A stretch of 64,000 nt of DNA, taken from assembly GCA_961205875.1 (NCBI GenBank), contig OY540820.1, forward strand, positions 9,548,001 to 9,612,000, written 5' to 3'. The translations under genes and the position numbers were made by a program. A model generated the notes under the pieces. It had not been told where the DNA came from. It saw nothing but the letters and a program-made list of their open reading frames with translations, and made no database searches. This DNA is from Sialis fuliginosa. Lineage: Eukaryota > Arthropoda > Insecta > Megaloptera > Sialidae. Positions 43,544-53,165 of this stretch are shown one piece after another; the first letter of the stretch is position 1, and the number at the start of each line of letters is the position of its first letter.

Positions 43544-43872
43544 TCCGTATTATAAAGGAGCTAGCAAAATTTGCTACCTAGCAAGCACTTTCAAATGGGG
43601 TATTAATTCTGTACTAGTATCTATGGATTAGCTATGGAATTTAGAGCAGTGACACTTCAACTAATTGTAACACAGTTGGCATCTTTCACCGTACAAAATA
43701 ATTTTCATAATATCACCACTGTTTTAATACCGTTGGTATTTACCTACAACGCGTGCGCGAAACTTGTCAAAGTCTTCAACAAACTCCAAAAGAACTGTCA
43801 TATAAGTTTGATATCTCATTTGAAAGTGCTTGCTAGCTAACAAATTTGCTAGCTCCTTTATAATACCGGACA
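43544..43872 (+). mobile_element. GGAGCTAGCAAA-TIR element with complete ends
   Basis: Left TIR TCCGTATTATAAAGGAGCTA and, inverted at the right, TCCGGTATTATAAAGGAGCT. Homology continues about 57 bp inward through AGCAAGCACTTTCAAATG. The 329-bp element is bounded on both sides by the same 35-bp sequence. Its centre is the open frame 43634-43840. A partial copy lies at 13357-13647. No superfamily I know makes a 35-bp duplication. Confidence 0.8.
43634..43840 (+). CDS. Open frame shared by two element copies (unknown protein)
   Basis: 68 codons from ATG, opening MEFRAVTLQLIVTQLA. The central VLIPLVFTYNACAKLVKVF is hydrophobic then basic. The minus-strand copy ending at 13357 keeps the same frame over about 56 codons with no indel. 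By my count there are about six synonymous and at least fifteen amino-acid-changing codons. That gives frame preservation but no strong sign of purifying selection. It could be a captured host exon fragment or chance conservation of young copies; no function is proposed. Confidence 0.25.
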   Translation: MEFRAVTLQLIVTQLASFTVQNNFHNITTVLIPLVFTYNACAKLVKVFNKLQKNCHISLISHLKVLAS

Positions 43873-43907
43873 TAAAAATAATTGATTACTTATGGGTACC
43901 TCTAATA
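43873..43907 (+). repeat. 35-bp direct repeat, right copy
   Basis: Exact match to 43509-43543. It follows directly after the right TIR (GGTATTATAAAGG inverted) and the dinucleotide CA. Confidence 0.93.
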
Positions 43908-44330
43908 CATTCTATTGGCCATCAATTTTTCAGTACTTAGACCTTACTATTCACTGGTACAAATCTCTAGTAACACACACACACACATACATACACACAG
44001 ATGCAAACAGAGACATAAGTTGCAGCAGTACTCGGAATTCGCTGACGGCAACGCGTTATCACACCTTGTACTCGAGATATGTGCGTACTTAGTACTTACC
44101 AACTCACTGGCTGGCGCGAAAATCCCTACAAGCACTCGCGTGTATGTGTATGTGTATACCTATACAATACCATACGTTCATTCATTTAAGCCGAGAAGTA
44201 GTATGTGTTTGTGTGTCTGTGTTCGCCCACGTGTATTAGACATGCATCGATATGCATGAAGAGTGTATCTATGTATACAAAGGGCGTTGATGAAGAATGT
44301 ATTTGCAAGGGCATGACCTTTCCGAAATAA
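43908..44330. repeat. Intergenic with (CA)n and (TG)n microsatellites
   Basis: ACACACACACACACATACAT at about 43973-43996 and GTGTATGTGTATACCTATAC at about 44140-44163. The overlapping 62-114 codon frames on both strands come from these and from a G+C-richer linker and are not called. Confidence 0.7.
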
Positions 44331-45256
44331 GGGATGCTTATGTTGACTTGATTTAATTTAATTACATAAACGACTTTTTATTATCTTAATAAATGCAGCA
44401 GCAAGTGGATAAGTTGAAAAAAGCAATATAAATCAAAATGAGTGAAAACCGGACTAAAATCCGTTCAGTAGTTACTGGGAAATAAGAGATGGTTATGTTG
44501 AGTTGATTTAATTTAATTATACAAATGACTTTTTATTATCTTGATAAATGCAGCAGCAGGTGAATAAGTTGAAGAAAGCAAAATAAATCAAAATTAGTGA
44601 AAACCGGAATAAAATCCGTTCAGTAGTTACTGAGAAATAAGGGATGGTTATGTTGACTTGATTTAATTTAATTATATAAACGAATTATTATTATCTTGAT
44701 AAATGCAGTAGAGGTGAATAAGTTGAAGAAAGCAATACAAATCAAATTTAGTGAAAACCGGAATAAAATCCGTTCAGTGGTTACTGAGAAATAAGGGATA
44801 GTTATGTTGACTTGATTTAATTTAATTACATAAACGACTTTTTATTATCTTAATAAATGCAGCAGCAAGTGAATAAGTTGAAAAAAGCAATATAAATCAA
44901 AATGAGTGAAAACCGGAATAAAATCAGTTCAGTAGTTACTGAGAAATAAGGGATGGTTATGTTGACTTGATTTAATTTAATTATACAAACGACTTTTTAT
45001 TATCTTGATAAATGCAGCAGAGGTGAATAAGTTGAAGACAGCAAAATAAATCAAAATTACTGAAAACCGGAATAAAATCCGTTCAGTAGTTACTGAGAAA
45101 TAAGGGATAGTTATGTTGACTTGATTTAATTTAATTATACAAACGATTTTTTATTATCTTGATAAATGCAGCAGCAGGTGAATAAGTTGAAGACAGCAAA
45201 ATAAATCAAAATTAGTGAAAACAGGAATAAAATCCGTTCAGTAGTTCTGAGAAAAT
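44331..45256 (+). repeat. 155-bp tandem array, 6 units, RTE-tail derived
   Basis: Units start at 44331, 44486, 44641, 44795, 44950 and 45104, each opening GGGATGGTTATGTTGACTTG and ending GTTCAGTAGTTACTGAGAAA. The section GTGAAAACCGGAATAAAATC-CGTTCAGTAGTTACTGAGAA parallels GTGAAAACCGCATTGAAATC-GGTTCAGTAATTTCCGAGAA in the retroposon fragment just downstream (45552). The monomer therefore seems to come from an RTE-type 3' tail. Units differ by point changes (GCAGCAGCAGG versus GCAGAGG). Confidence 0.95.
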
Positions 45257-45464
45257 TGTGTAAAATTATATTTTCAAACTCCCAGGAAACACCAAGTCCC
45301 GCCTTAGAGTTTGTATGAAAAAATAATAATAAATAAATAGGTTAGCAACAAGCTTATTCAATTTCGACAATATAATTCAAAATATTTAATTGTTAACATC
45401 TGTCAAAAATTATCCAATTGTTTGAAAAAATATTTAAAAGAGATGTGATCATAATGGCCTAAAT

Positions 45465-45530
45465 TAGCGTTTATCAACCTTTTAGTATTTGCGACCCAAT
45501 TTTCAATCACAATTCTCATCGCCCAAATAT
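45465..45530 (+). mobile_element. hAT left-end fragment (same family as 3905)
   Basis: AGCGTTTATCAACCTTTTAG, TATTTGCGACCCAATTTTC and AATCACAATTCTCATC match the start of the 3905-4263 element almost base for base. No right end follows. Confidence 0.8.
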
Positions 45531-45539
45531 TAATAGCCA

Positions 45540-45645
45540 TGAACATGCTATTGGTGAAAACCGCATTGAAATCGGTTCAGTAATTTCCGAGAATATAAGC
45601 CTCATACAAACGAACGTCATTTTTATATATAGAAATATAATATTT
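45540..45645 (+). mobile_element. RTE-like retroposon tail fragment
   Basis: GGTGAAAACCGCATTGAAAT, CGGTTCAGTAATTTCCGAGA and AAACGAACGTCATTTTTATA with ATATATAGAAATATAAT are the typical end of an insect RTE-type element. It lies directly after the array that repeats the same phrases. Confidence 0.7.
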
Positions 45646-45889
45646 TTTAAAAGCTATGCTGCATATTTGAAATATCCTGAAATTTTAATAGAAAATGGCA
45701 ATATTTTATTTTTGTTTTTAAAAAACATCTAACTAATGCTTATCGTAAACTTTTTTTGGCAAAGTTCCCATCGTATCAATCATTGACAAACCAAAACAAC
45801 AAATTTTTGTCGTTTAAAAATTTGTAAGGTTAAGATTTCTAGCCAGTTAATGATTATAAAACATATCTATTTAATTTCTGGAAATAAGA

Positions 45890-45985
45890 ATCTTGGCTTC
45901 TGAGTATAAGCCGCATCGGTTTGGTCGTCCTATCGGGCCAACGTTTCGTCGCACATTGCAGTGGATATCTTCAGGGCTCTATTGA
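45890..45985 (-). mobile_element. Penelope-like terminal fragment
   Basis: On the minus strand: CCCTGAAGATATCCACTGCA, ATGTGCGACGAAACGTTGGC and CGGCTTATACTCAGAAGCCA. This is the same series as the arms of the inverted element at 60610-60811. The CTGAAGA...CGAAAC pair (45968-45974 and about 45943-45948) is the candidate hammerhead core. Here it is a single arm, not a foldback. Confidence 0.65.
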
Positions 45986-46628
45986 AAATTCTATTAATAT
46001 ATTTGTAAAATTTAACCATATTAACTTATGAAGAAATCTAAAATCGACTAGTTAGGTTAAAGCACTGATAACTTTATAAACTAAAAATATTTTTTTGTTT
46101 GAACAAAAAAGCAATGTGTAGTAGATTAATCGGTACATTAGCTACCAGTTTAACAACAAATTAGTTTTAGTTTTCTGGATGGATTAGTCTTAAGTTGAGC
46201 GCTTTAAACGTCAAAAATATCTCAGGTGTTGATAGCCGTATGGTTTTAATCAGAGTTCAGCTTAATGGCTACTCAAGTAACTAATATTATATACTTAAAG
46301 TAAACCAGAGTTACCAAATATTTACAATTATTTCTTTTATAAAATGTAATGATGAATCTTTTTTGTCAAAATTTGATTTGAAGAACTTTAGTACGGTGGT
46401 TTTTGGTAATAAATTTACCATTTCTAGTGTTGGGTGTCACTTCGGTGTCCATCTGTCTGTCTAGCATAGGTGATTTTTTTTGAAACTATTCGACGTAAAA
46501 AATAATTTAGCACAGAAATAGATTTTGGTGGCTCAATTATAGACATGAAGTATAAAAAGTTGAATTTTGATTATGGCTCATTAATGTAAATATTCTTTAT
46601 TTATTATGTTTTGTGTGCATTGGCATTG
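45986..46628. other. Intergenic, decayed repeat phrases
   Basis: GTGTCCATCTGTCTGTCTAG (about 46446) and AACTATTCGACGTAAAAAAT (about 46483) echo degenerate retroposon-tail phrases seen near 39.9 kb. Confidence 0.35.
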
Positions 46629-46639
46629 AATTTAGGGTA

Positions 46640-46900
46640 TTTGCGGGGGTGCGGGTCTTAAACTTTTCGGGTCACGATTGGGATCCGACGTGAACGTAAA
46701 CTATTTTCTTTTTTTATATTCGTGCATTTTAATGTTTAAATACCCGCGATATAAAAGAAAAATTGATAAAAATTTGATAAAACTGAAACTTTGAGAGGCC
46801 ATATCTCGAGAACGGTTTGAGATATAGACCTGCGGTTTGAAAATTTGAACTATCTCATTATTTTCTATACAAAGAACATGCTTTTAACAAAATCAAAAAC
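46640..46900. repeat. Dispersed repeat fragments, including copy 2 of the 40.8-kb repeat
   Basis: GGTCTTAAACTTTTCGGGTC (about 46645) has the look of a hAT end. GAGAGGCCATATCTCGAGAA to CTGCGGTTTGAAAAT (about 46790-46843) is the inverted counterpart of 40840-40890. Confidence 0.5.
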
Positions 46901-47204
46901 TCAAAATTTTTTTGCCAAATTTCATGGTTTTAATTTTACTTTTCATAGAAATTTCATAGAAAAATCAACTCGAATACATACAAAAGTTAATTTATAACAT
47001 ATGTATTTTATTTTATGTATACTATTTCTGTACGACTATTAGTTGGGATATAAGTTTTCAAAAGGAGACATATTTTTTGTATTATATTTATTGCCCCGAG
47101 GTTATCGGGCTTATAAGTAGTTCTACTTTAAAAAAAATGAAGGTGACTAGAAAAAGTATTCAAGTACGAAATTCGTTCAAAAAATTATGAGAAAAAAAAT
47201 TATT

Positions 47205-47277
47205 ATTTATGTGCGGCCCTCGAACAATTTTAGGTTGTCTATGCGGCCCGTGGAGCTATTTGGGTTGGCCAAGACTG
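47205..47277 (-). mobile_element. hAT terminal remnant (CAGTCTTGGCCAACCC)
   Basis: Read on the minus strand from 47277: CAGTCTTGGCCAACCCAAAT, AGCTCCACGGGCCGCATAG and then CTCGAGGGCCGCACAT-like sequence. GGCCAACC followed by paired GGGCCGC is a well-known pattern of hAT non-autonomous ends. The opposite end was not found. Confidence 0.55.
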
Positions 47278-48060
47278 AGCTAGACAATTAAAATAAGTCA
47301 TTCAAATTTCTATAACTTTTGATTTTGTTCAAATGTTTTATTCAATCAAAGAAATAAATCGTCATCTAAAAAATCGTCAACTAAAAAGAGATAAAACTAT
47401 GATTTAAATGTATTATGTGTACATTGTGATATTGGTATATTCCATATTTAGCCATGTAAAGTGTCGTATATGTTTACATAATTCTTTTAACTAATTATAA
47501 CGTGTTGGTTTTGAATATTGATTGATTTTTTACATACAAAGATGTGTTTTTATTTTAAAATGTCTACATGGATAAGCCATTTGAGTCTTGTAGTATTTTT
47601 CTTTGATCGGGACGCTTTTAAAATGTATTATTTAATTCAAGCAGTGGTGTATCATGGAATTTAATAGGGAGTTGTGTATTTAAATTTAAAATTAATTAAA
47701 CAAATTTAAGATAATATAACTACGCTACTGGCTATATGCATTGGTATTATGGAATGATTGTCAAAATTGAAAGGATTAGTTAAGTATCTCTTACAGTGTT
47801 ATCATAATCTTTTGATGGACTTTTTTTCCGTGAACAATATTTAATCTGATTGACCCTATGTTAATTTTTTTTTTTTTGCAATTATGTCTCGTATGTTTTT
47901 GTTATAGTGTAAGTGTAACCTTAGACATATAAATATTTGACATTATTTAATTGTAACACATATTTATTTTATTTATTGAATATCTTCATGGTTTTTTGAA
48001 TGCCCAAAATATATAAATTTTTATTAGTTAATATGTTTAGTAGTTGCGCGTAATTTATAG
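47278..48060. other. A+T-rich stretch, nothing recognised
   Basis: No supported feature. Confidence 0.5.
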
Positions 48061-48073
48061 ATGATGTAACACA

Positions 48074-48122
48074 ATTTACTATCTCGGAAAGATAGTATAT
48101 TTTGACGCAGAACTACGTCTAT
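48074..48122 (+). other. Small hairpin plus GACGCAGAACTACGTC motif
   Basis: TTTACTATCTCGGAAAGATAGTA forms a 7-bp stem (ACTATCT/AGATAGT) and is followed by GACGCAGAACTACGTC, itself a short interrupted inverted repeat (GACG...CGTC). Function unknown; it may be the end of an unrecognised element. Confidence 0.4.
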
Positions 48123-48153
48123 CCCGATTGTATTAACGGAGTATATAACCTCG

Positions 48154-48390
48154 CAGAGCCGGCGTTAGTAAGTCTAGCGCCCTGAGTGAGATTTATTTTT
48201 CCGCTCTCTCCCCCCTTAAAAAAATGTTAAAAAATCATCGAAAATGTCAATTAAAATTGATAAATTAACAAGAATTGTTAATATCTTAGCTTGGCGCGAT
48301 CCTACATACCCCAACTTTTTTTAAAATCTTATATCATTAATTTTAAGACTATCAAATGCTCTAAGGCCGTCGGGACCTCCTTCCCCTATT
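48154..48390 (+). mobile_element. hAT-type element CAGAGCCGG, second copy (truncated)
   Basis: Begins CAGAGCCGGCGTTAGTAAGT and follows the 25482 element through GAGATTTATTTTTCCGC, AAAAATGTTAAAAAATCATC, TTAGCTTGGCGCGATC and GCTCTAAGGCCGTCGGGACC. Similarity is lost after TCCTTCCCCTATTA (about 48390). The right end and TSD are not found. Confidence 0.75.
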
Positions 48391-48640
48391 AAACCTTTAG
48401 TATTTTCTCGCCCCATGGCAAGCATGACTTTGAATTCAAACTCCTCACCCTCCTTAAAAGCTTACGAACAAAAATAACCAACACTAAAAAAAATAAAAAA
48501 TTCCTTAGTTAATAAATAAAATAAAAAATGTTTAGTCAAATCTTTCAGCCAGTCTCTAAGATGGTTATCTAAATTATATTCCACATTTGCATTAACAAAA
48601 AAAAAAACAACCATCGTCTCCCCAACATCGCTACTATACC
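48391..48640. other. A+T-rich gap, nothing recognised
   Basis: Lies between the truncated hAT copy and the G+C-rich island. Confidence 0.5.
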
Positions 48641-48838
48641 TAAGTGGGTCAACGCAGAGTGCACGGTGTCGATAGACGGCCGGACACATCACTGGGTTGT
48701 AAGAGGAAAGAGGGGGAGGGGGAGTTGGAGGTGACGTCATACGTATGACTCAACGCCGGCGACACGAGATATTTAAGTGCTGAGAAACTGCATACATACA
48801 TGGATCTGCGTTGTTCTTTTGTATTATGGCCTGCGTGT
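48640..48838 (+). promoter_or_regulatory. G+C-rich island with CRE-like site, promoter-like
   Basis: A 200-bp island unlike its surroundings: GATAGACGGCCGGACACATC, a purine run GAGGAAAGAGGGGGAGGGGG, GGTGACGTCATACGTATGAC (palindromic TGACGTCA at about 48732-48739 followed by TACGTA), then GCCGGCGACACGAGATATTTAA (a weak TATA-like box). No coding frame follows before the transposon at 48847. The 92-codon minus frame overlapping it is unrecognised. Confidence 0.25.
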
Positions 48839-48846
48839 GTCTAGTA

Positions 48847-49129
48847 CATGGGCGCCGGGAGGGGGGTGCAAGGAGGTGCACTTGCACCCCCCTGGCAAAT
48901 GAAATAATTAAGAAATACAATTGTTATTTTAAAATTTAATAAATTTGCACCCCCCTGGCAAAATGGAAAAAAATTCACTTCGTGAACAATAAGTTATAAA
49001 TGTGAAAATATAAAACTGAGGACCTTTTTTTTTTTTACTCATGTTATCTTCCATAAATTTTTTTCGTATATACTTTCATCTCATATATCTAAATGCACCC
49101 CCCTAAAAGAAATTCTGCCGGCGCCCATG
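48847..49129 (+). mobile_element. CATGGGCGCCGG MITE, copy 2 (perfect 8-bp TSD)
   Basis: Starts CATGGGCGCCGGGAGGGGGG and ends CTGCCGGCGCCCATG, with identical GTCTAGTA duplications (48839-48846, 49130-49137). The motif TGCACCCCCCTGGCAAA occurs about 36-52 bp from the left end, again near 48956, and in reduced form (TGCACCCCCCTAAAAG) near the right end. The GGAGGTGCACTTGCACC inner palindrome lies just inside the left TIR. Non-coding. Confidence 0.92.
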
Positions 49130-49137
49130 GTCTAGTA

Positions 49138-49794
49138 TGTATACTCAAAGCTGTTAGGTCGGTTAAATTTACGTTTGATTTTAGTGCCATTTGATAAAGC
49201 TTTGTTGAAGATATTCTGACTGAAATTACACAAATATGCTCAACAGAAGGTAACTAATGGGCATCATTAAAAAAATAACGCATTAAAATGCATGAAAACT
49301 GTCTATTCTAATAGATATCATTCGATTGTGTAGTGTTTTCTTTTCAGAATGTATTTCGGCCTTTTTTACACGTTTGAAATCTAAAAGGATCACAAATATG
49401 AATTCTACCCAAAAATGGGTACGCTTCTCAGTTGTTTAGGAAATATACCCCCTCCCCCCCCAGAGAAGAATTATCAAGCATTTTAATATTTTTTTATATA
49501 TATGTATATTAAACAAATTTTGGGAGTTATTTTTCCTATATAATTTACAAGCTTCTATCACAATTATAAAAGTATAAGAAATAAGACCCGAACGGTATGC
49601 ACTATCTTTGAACCAAAATTTTCAGTAAAAAATCGAGATTTCGAACTTCTAATAATTAATATTAAATAAGCGAAATGTAAGCTGGTGTAGACAGTAATGC
49701 ATTTTTATTCCAGTAATAATGGTTTTTATTGTATATTATAAAATATAACCATTTCCATTGTTGAATTTATTATTAATATTAATTAATATACTTA
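49138..49794. other. A+T-rich stretch with a C-run
   Basis: A pyrimidine patch CCCCCTCCCCCCCC at about 49448; otherwise nothing recognised. Confidence 0.5.
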
Positions 49795-50042
49795 CACCCG
49801 GTATTACCAGGCTTAAATAAATGCTCCTTTAACTGTCATTTAATTATGTACCTTAAATATTTTAAATTTTGTATCGTTTTTTCAACAGAACCAACTATAA
49901 TTACATTTATTTAAAGAGATTTTGATATTTTTCTATGAGAGGCTAAAATTTAACAAAATATGATTTTAAATATACATATATCATATCACATTTAAGTTAC
50001 GTTGATTATAAGGAGCATTAAATTGGTTGATAATACCGGGCA
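49795..50042 (+). mobile_element. TGCCCGGTATTATCAA MITE, copy 2
   Basis: Left end CACCCGGTATTACCAGGCTT with AATGCTCCTTTAA inside. Right end, read inverted, TGCCCGGTATTATCAACCAA with AATGCTCCTTATAA. TTA precedes and TAA follows, so the duplication is not a strict direct repeat here. Same family as 8450-8701. Confidence 0.8.
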
Positions 50043-50450
50043 TAACTATATTAATAATCATTTTAATACCTTGTGATGCGTTTTTAAGACCATACATTTA
50101 AATAAATTACGAGCTTCATATATTTGAGTGAACTTCATTTATCGCTACTTTACAATTGAATTAAACAGTGACTGGAGAGCCGAAGTTACCGCATGGCGAG
50201 CAGAATTGTATTTTTAGCCGCGGAGTCGCTAAACTCAAAGTTAATAACCGGCTACTCGATTTGTTCGATGACTCAAGTTTATTTATTGTGTGCTTTTACT
50301 CAGCCAGTGCAAATTCCGAGTGATTTTTTTAATACAAAAGTATATACATGATACATCGCTGGAGAACAAATATGGTCATGGTCGATTGGAAAATGAAATG
50401 TGGATGTGGAATTATTTTAGTCATAGTTTCAAATTTAGATGTTTCATTTT
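50043..50450. other. Intergenic with a 52-codon ATG frame
   Basis: 50193-50351 (plus) opens GCATGGCGAGC and reads MASRIVFLAAESLNSKLITG before a TGA. It sits in a patch (50160-50310) with clearly more G+C than its surroundings. No family is recognised and no exon signals were verified. Confidence 0.25.
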
Positions 50451-51143
50451 TAGGTTTCCGTAGAAAACTATAGGAAACCTTATAGTTTCGCTATGTCCGT
50501 CCTCAAAAATTTTAAGCTGATTAAGATGAAATTTGGTATACGGACGAAGACTGATAACACAAAAACAGAAATGATAAGATTTTTGAAAAAAAAATTTTTT
50601 TTGGACCTCCTTTTCATAGACTGAAAAGTGAACTCACATTTTTTTTTTCATTTACCTCATTGAGTGGGGTGTCATTAGATAGGTCTCCTAAAATGCAATA
50701 AAAAATGTTATATGAAATTTTGATTTTAACTCTTCAGTCACGATATATTTGCGTTCAAAATCGTGATCAGAGCGTCCCCCCTCCTTTTCAAAACTATCTA
50801 TTCAAAAAATCTGAAAAAATTCGAGAATGTAGCTTTTAATTAGTAATTCCACTGAAAATTATAACGAACACTGTCAAAATTATTTTGGACCCCCACCCAT
50901 AGACTGAAAATTGTACTCACATTTTTTTTCACTTACCCCATTGAGTTGGGTATCTTTAGATAGGTCTCCTAAAATGCAACAAAAAATGTTACATGAGCTT
51001 TTGATTTTAACTCTTCAGTCATGACATATTTGCATTTAAATGTTATCAGAGCGTCCGTTGAAATAACTCTTGTTTATAAATCGTAATGACTACGGAAACC
51101 TATCTTGTGCGTGCCCAACACGCACTTGGCCGTTTTATTTTTA
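50451..51143 (+). repeat. TAGGTTTCCGTAG repeat ending in ACACGCACTTGGCCG
   Basis: A perfect 13-bp inverted pair TAGGTTTCCGTAG (50451-50463) / CTACGGAAACCTA (51090-51102) bounds a body with an internal tandem duplication. The phrases CATAGACTGAAAA, TTAGATAGGTCTCCTAAAAT and TTTTAACTCTTCAGTC occur at about 50617-50745 and again at about 50901-51025. After the right inverted repeat comes the hairpin GTGCGTGCCCAACACGCAC and then TTGGCCGTTTTATTTTT. This ending is shared by a repeat class I know from lepidopteran and hemipteran genomes; its transposition class is uncertain. Confidence 0.75.
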
Positions 51144-51257
51144 AATAATGAACGACATAAGACGAATTTTGTGCAAAAAGCGCAAGACTGATAATACCCA
51201 TCATCAGGTACATTTAATATTTGGACAAAACAACCAAGGCGACTTAAACTGTTATTC

Positions 51258-51369
51258 AAAGAGTGAATTTTAAAATTAAAATTGTATTTCTTAATTTTTT
51301 TATGTTTTTTTCTTTTTTGACAGGGGGGCGCAAGTGCACCTCCTTCCACCCCCCTACCGGCGACCATGT
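51258..51369 (-). mobile_element. CATGGGCGCCGG MITE, copy 3 (one end)
   Basis: GAATTTTAAAATTAAAATTG, TTGACAGGGGGGCGCAAGTG, CACCTCCTTCCACCCCCCTA and CCGGCGACCATG match the right part of the 6486 copy. The left half is missing. Confidence 0.75.
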
Positions 51370-52284
51370 AAATTACATAAAGTTTATTAATTAATAGAGC
51401 GTCTTTCAAAAAAATTGGTTGATTTTTGTGGTATATTTTCTGCATTTTATCGACTTTTTCTTGAAGATAGTCTCAACGGCTATTGAAAAGCTCAATCACC
51501 AGTCATTTTAGTAACTCAATGTTCAAATGAAGCTAAAAATATTGACATTTAACAAAAAAAACTGGTTTTATCATCGATGACACGATAATTAAAGAATAAA
51601 TATGAATTGCATATTTTTTAGGTTTGCAAAAAACATGTTCGTTAAACAGAAGAATATTTATTAAGAGAGACGTTTTTCTTGTCGTGTTTTTTTTGCTCTA
51701 TTTAATGTAAATGCTTTTGCGATAAAAAACTGAATAAGGAAGTAAATTGAGGTTGTTTATAATAAACATATGCGCTTAATGTAATATGAGAATCGACGAA
51801 GACGTACAAGAAAAAAATTGTTTCGCATGAAAATATAATCGTGTTTTTACGAAATATAATAGATGTTTATAAAAAAAGTATATATAATATTAATGTAAAC
51901 TTGCGACAAGAAATACTTTTATGTTAACTTTTGTATCCATTCAGAACCCATCATGCATAAGTCTATTTTTATTTTATTTTATAGTTTTGGCTTCAAATTA
52001 ATTAATTTTTTATTTGTTTCTTTATAAAAAAACCACACAATTTTGTACCCCATATATATGAGCATCCATAAAAAATAGGTATGTTATTGTTAATTAATAA
52101 GTACATTAAAAAATAATAATATAAAACTACCAAAGAAATATATATATGCATCTATGATCATAGAAACAAAATTTGTATATTTCTCTCTTACAAATTAAAG
52201 TGCCCTTTTTTTTGCTCTACATTTACACTTTTTTATATTTTTCATTCTACTTTTTCTAAAAAATTTCAACTACACAAATTAGCT
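51370..52284. other. A+T-rich stretch, nothing recognised
   Basis: No supported feature; several TATATA patches around 51880 and 52138. Confidence 0.5.
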
Positions 52285-52400
52285 TAGACATCATGGCGAA
52301 AATAGTCAGAATGGATTCAGGGAAGGTCAAAATAGATAATTCCGTCAAAATCCGGAGTTCGAATAAAATCGGCTTCACTATACTTACTTATACTAATGTA
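52285..52400 (-). repeat. Dispersed repeat, inverted partner of 54245-54350
   Basis: GACATCATGGCGAAAATAGT, TAATTCCGTCAAAATCCGGA and AATCGGCTTCACTATACTTA are the reverse complement, with scattered changes, of the repeat near 54.3 kb. They give an inverted pair about 1.9 kb apart. Confidence 0.75.
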
Positions 52401-52840
52401 TATTTCATATACATGGTATATAAAGTAAAAATAATCTAAAATCTTCTATCACTATTATTTGCTGGTAAGTCATATAAAATAAAATAAAATAAATAGATAC
52501 AACACAATAGTTTTCAGACAAAATAAGTACAACCCTGTATAATAATATCAGAGTGTGCTAAGTGATTTTTGTTTATTTATCCCACAGACTGCAAGAAGAA
52601 TACACCCACGCTATTTACACACACATACATACACACATACAGTATAATAATATACGTATATAGGGTCCCACAGAAGTTAAACACACATTGAAAATAAATA
52701 TATTTTATTGACTTCAAAAATAAATACATGTAAAATGAATATAGGTAACCGAATTTTTTATTTAATGTATGTAATTTAAAATTAAAATTTTTAAAAATTA
52801 TATTATATAAATAATTATGCAAGGAAAACTAATATAATTG
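52401..52840. other. A+T-rich stretch with an (AC)n patch
   Basis: ACACACATACATACACACAT at about 52618-52638. No frame or element could be supported. Confidence 0.5.
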
Positions 52841-53165
52841 CTTCCTCGTAATATCGAAGATACAAGAAGCTTTGTGATTGTTTTCGAATGAGACAAAAAA
52901 ATTTTCAAAATTTTAAATTGATCTTTCCGTTTCACGTCAAGACAAACACTGTTCGTTCCGTGTCTGTCTGTCTGTCCGTCTTCCTGTGTGTGTGCCTGTC
53001 CCCTGAATGCTTGTCATGAATCACTGAACCGATATTAATGAAACTTAGTCGGGTGGTTGGGTCTGGCTTAAAAATCGTGTGTAAGGGGGAGGGGTGACAT
53101 CACAAAATATTTATTTTTTCAAGATATCTCAAGAACGATACATGTTTTATCAGTTTCACTCCTCA
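52841..53165 (-). repeat. Dispersed repeat with GACA/GTCT microsatellite, copy 2 (inverted)
   Basis: Starts ATTGCTTCCTCGTAATATCG and runs through CCGTTTCACGTCAAGACAAA, GTGTCTGTCTGTCTGTCCGT, CTGAACCGATATTAATGAAA, GGGAGGGGTGACATCAC and CAAGATATCTCAAGAACGAT. This is the reverse complement of 5385-5772. Confidence 0.78.

Noticed and set aside
51074..51445. 123-codon minus-strand open frame
   Set aside because: Runs across the TTGGCCG repeat end and a MITE end; an artefact of repeats.
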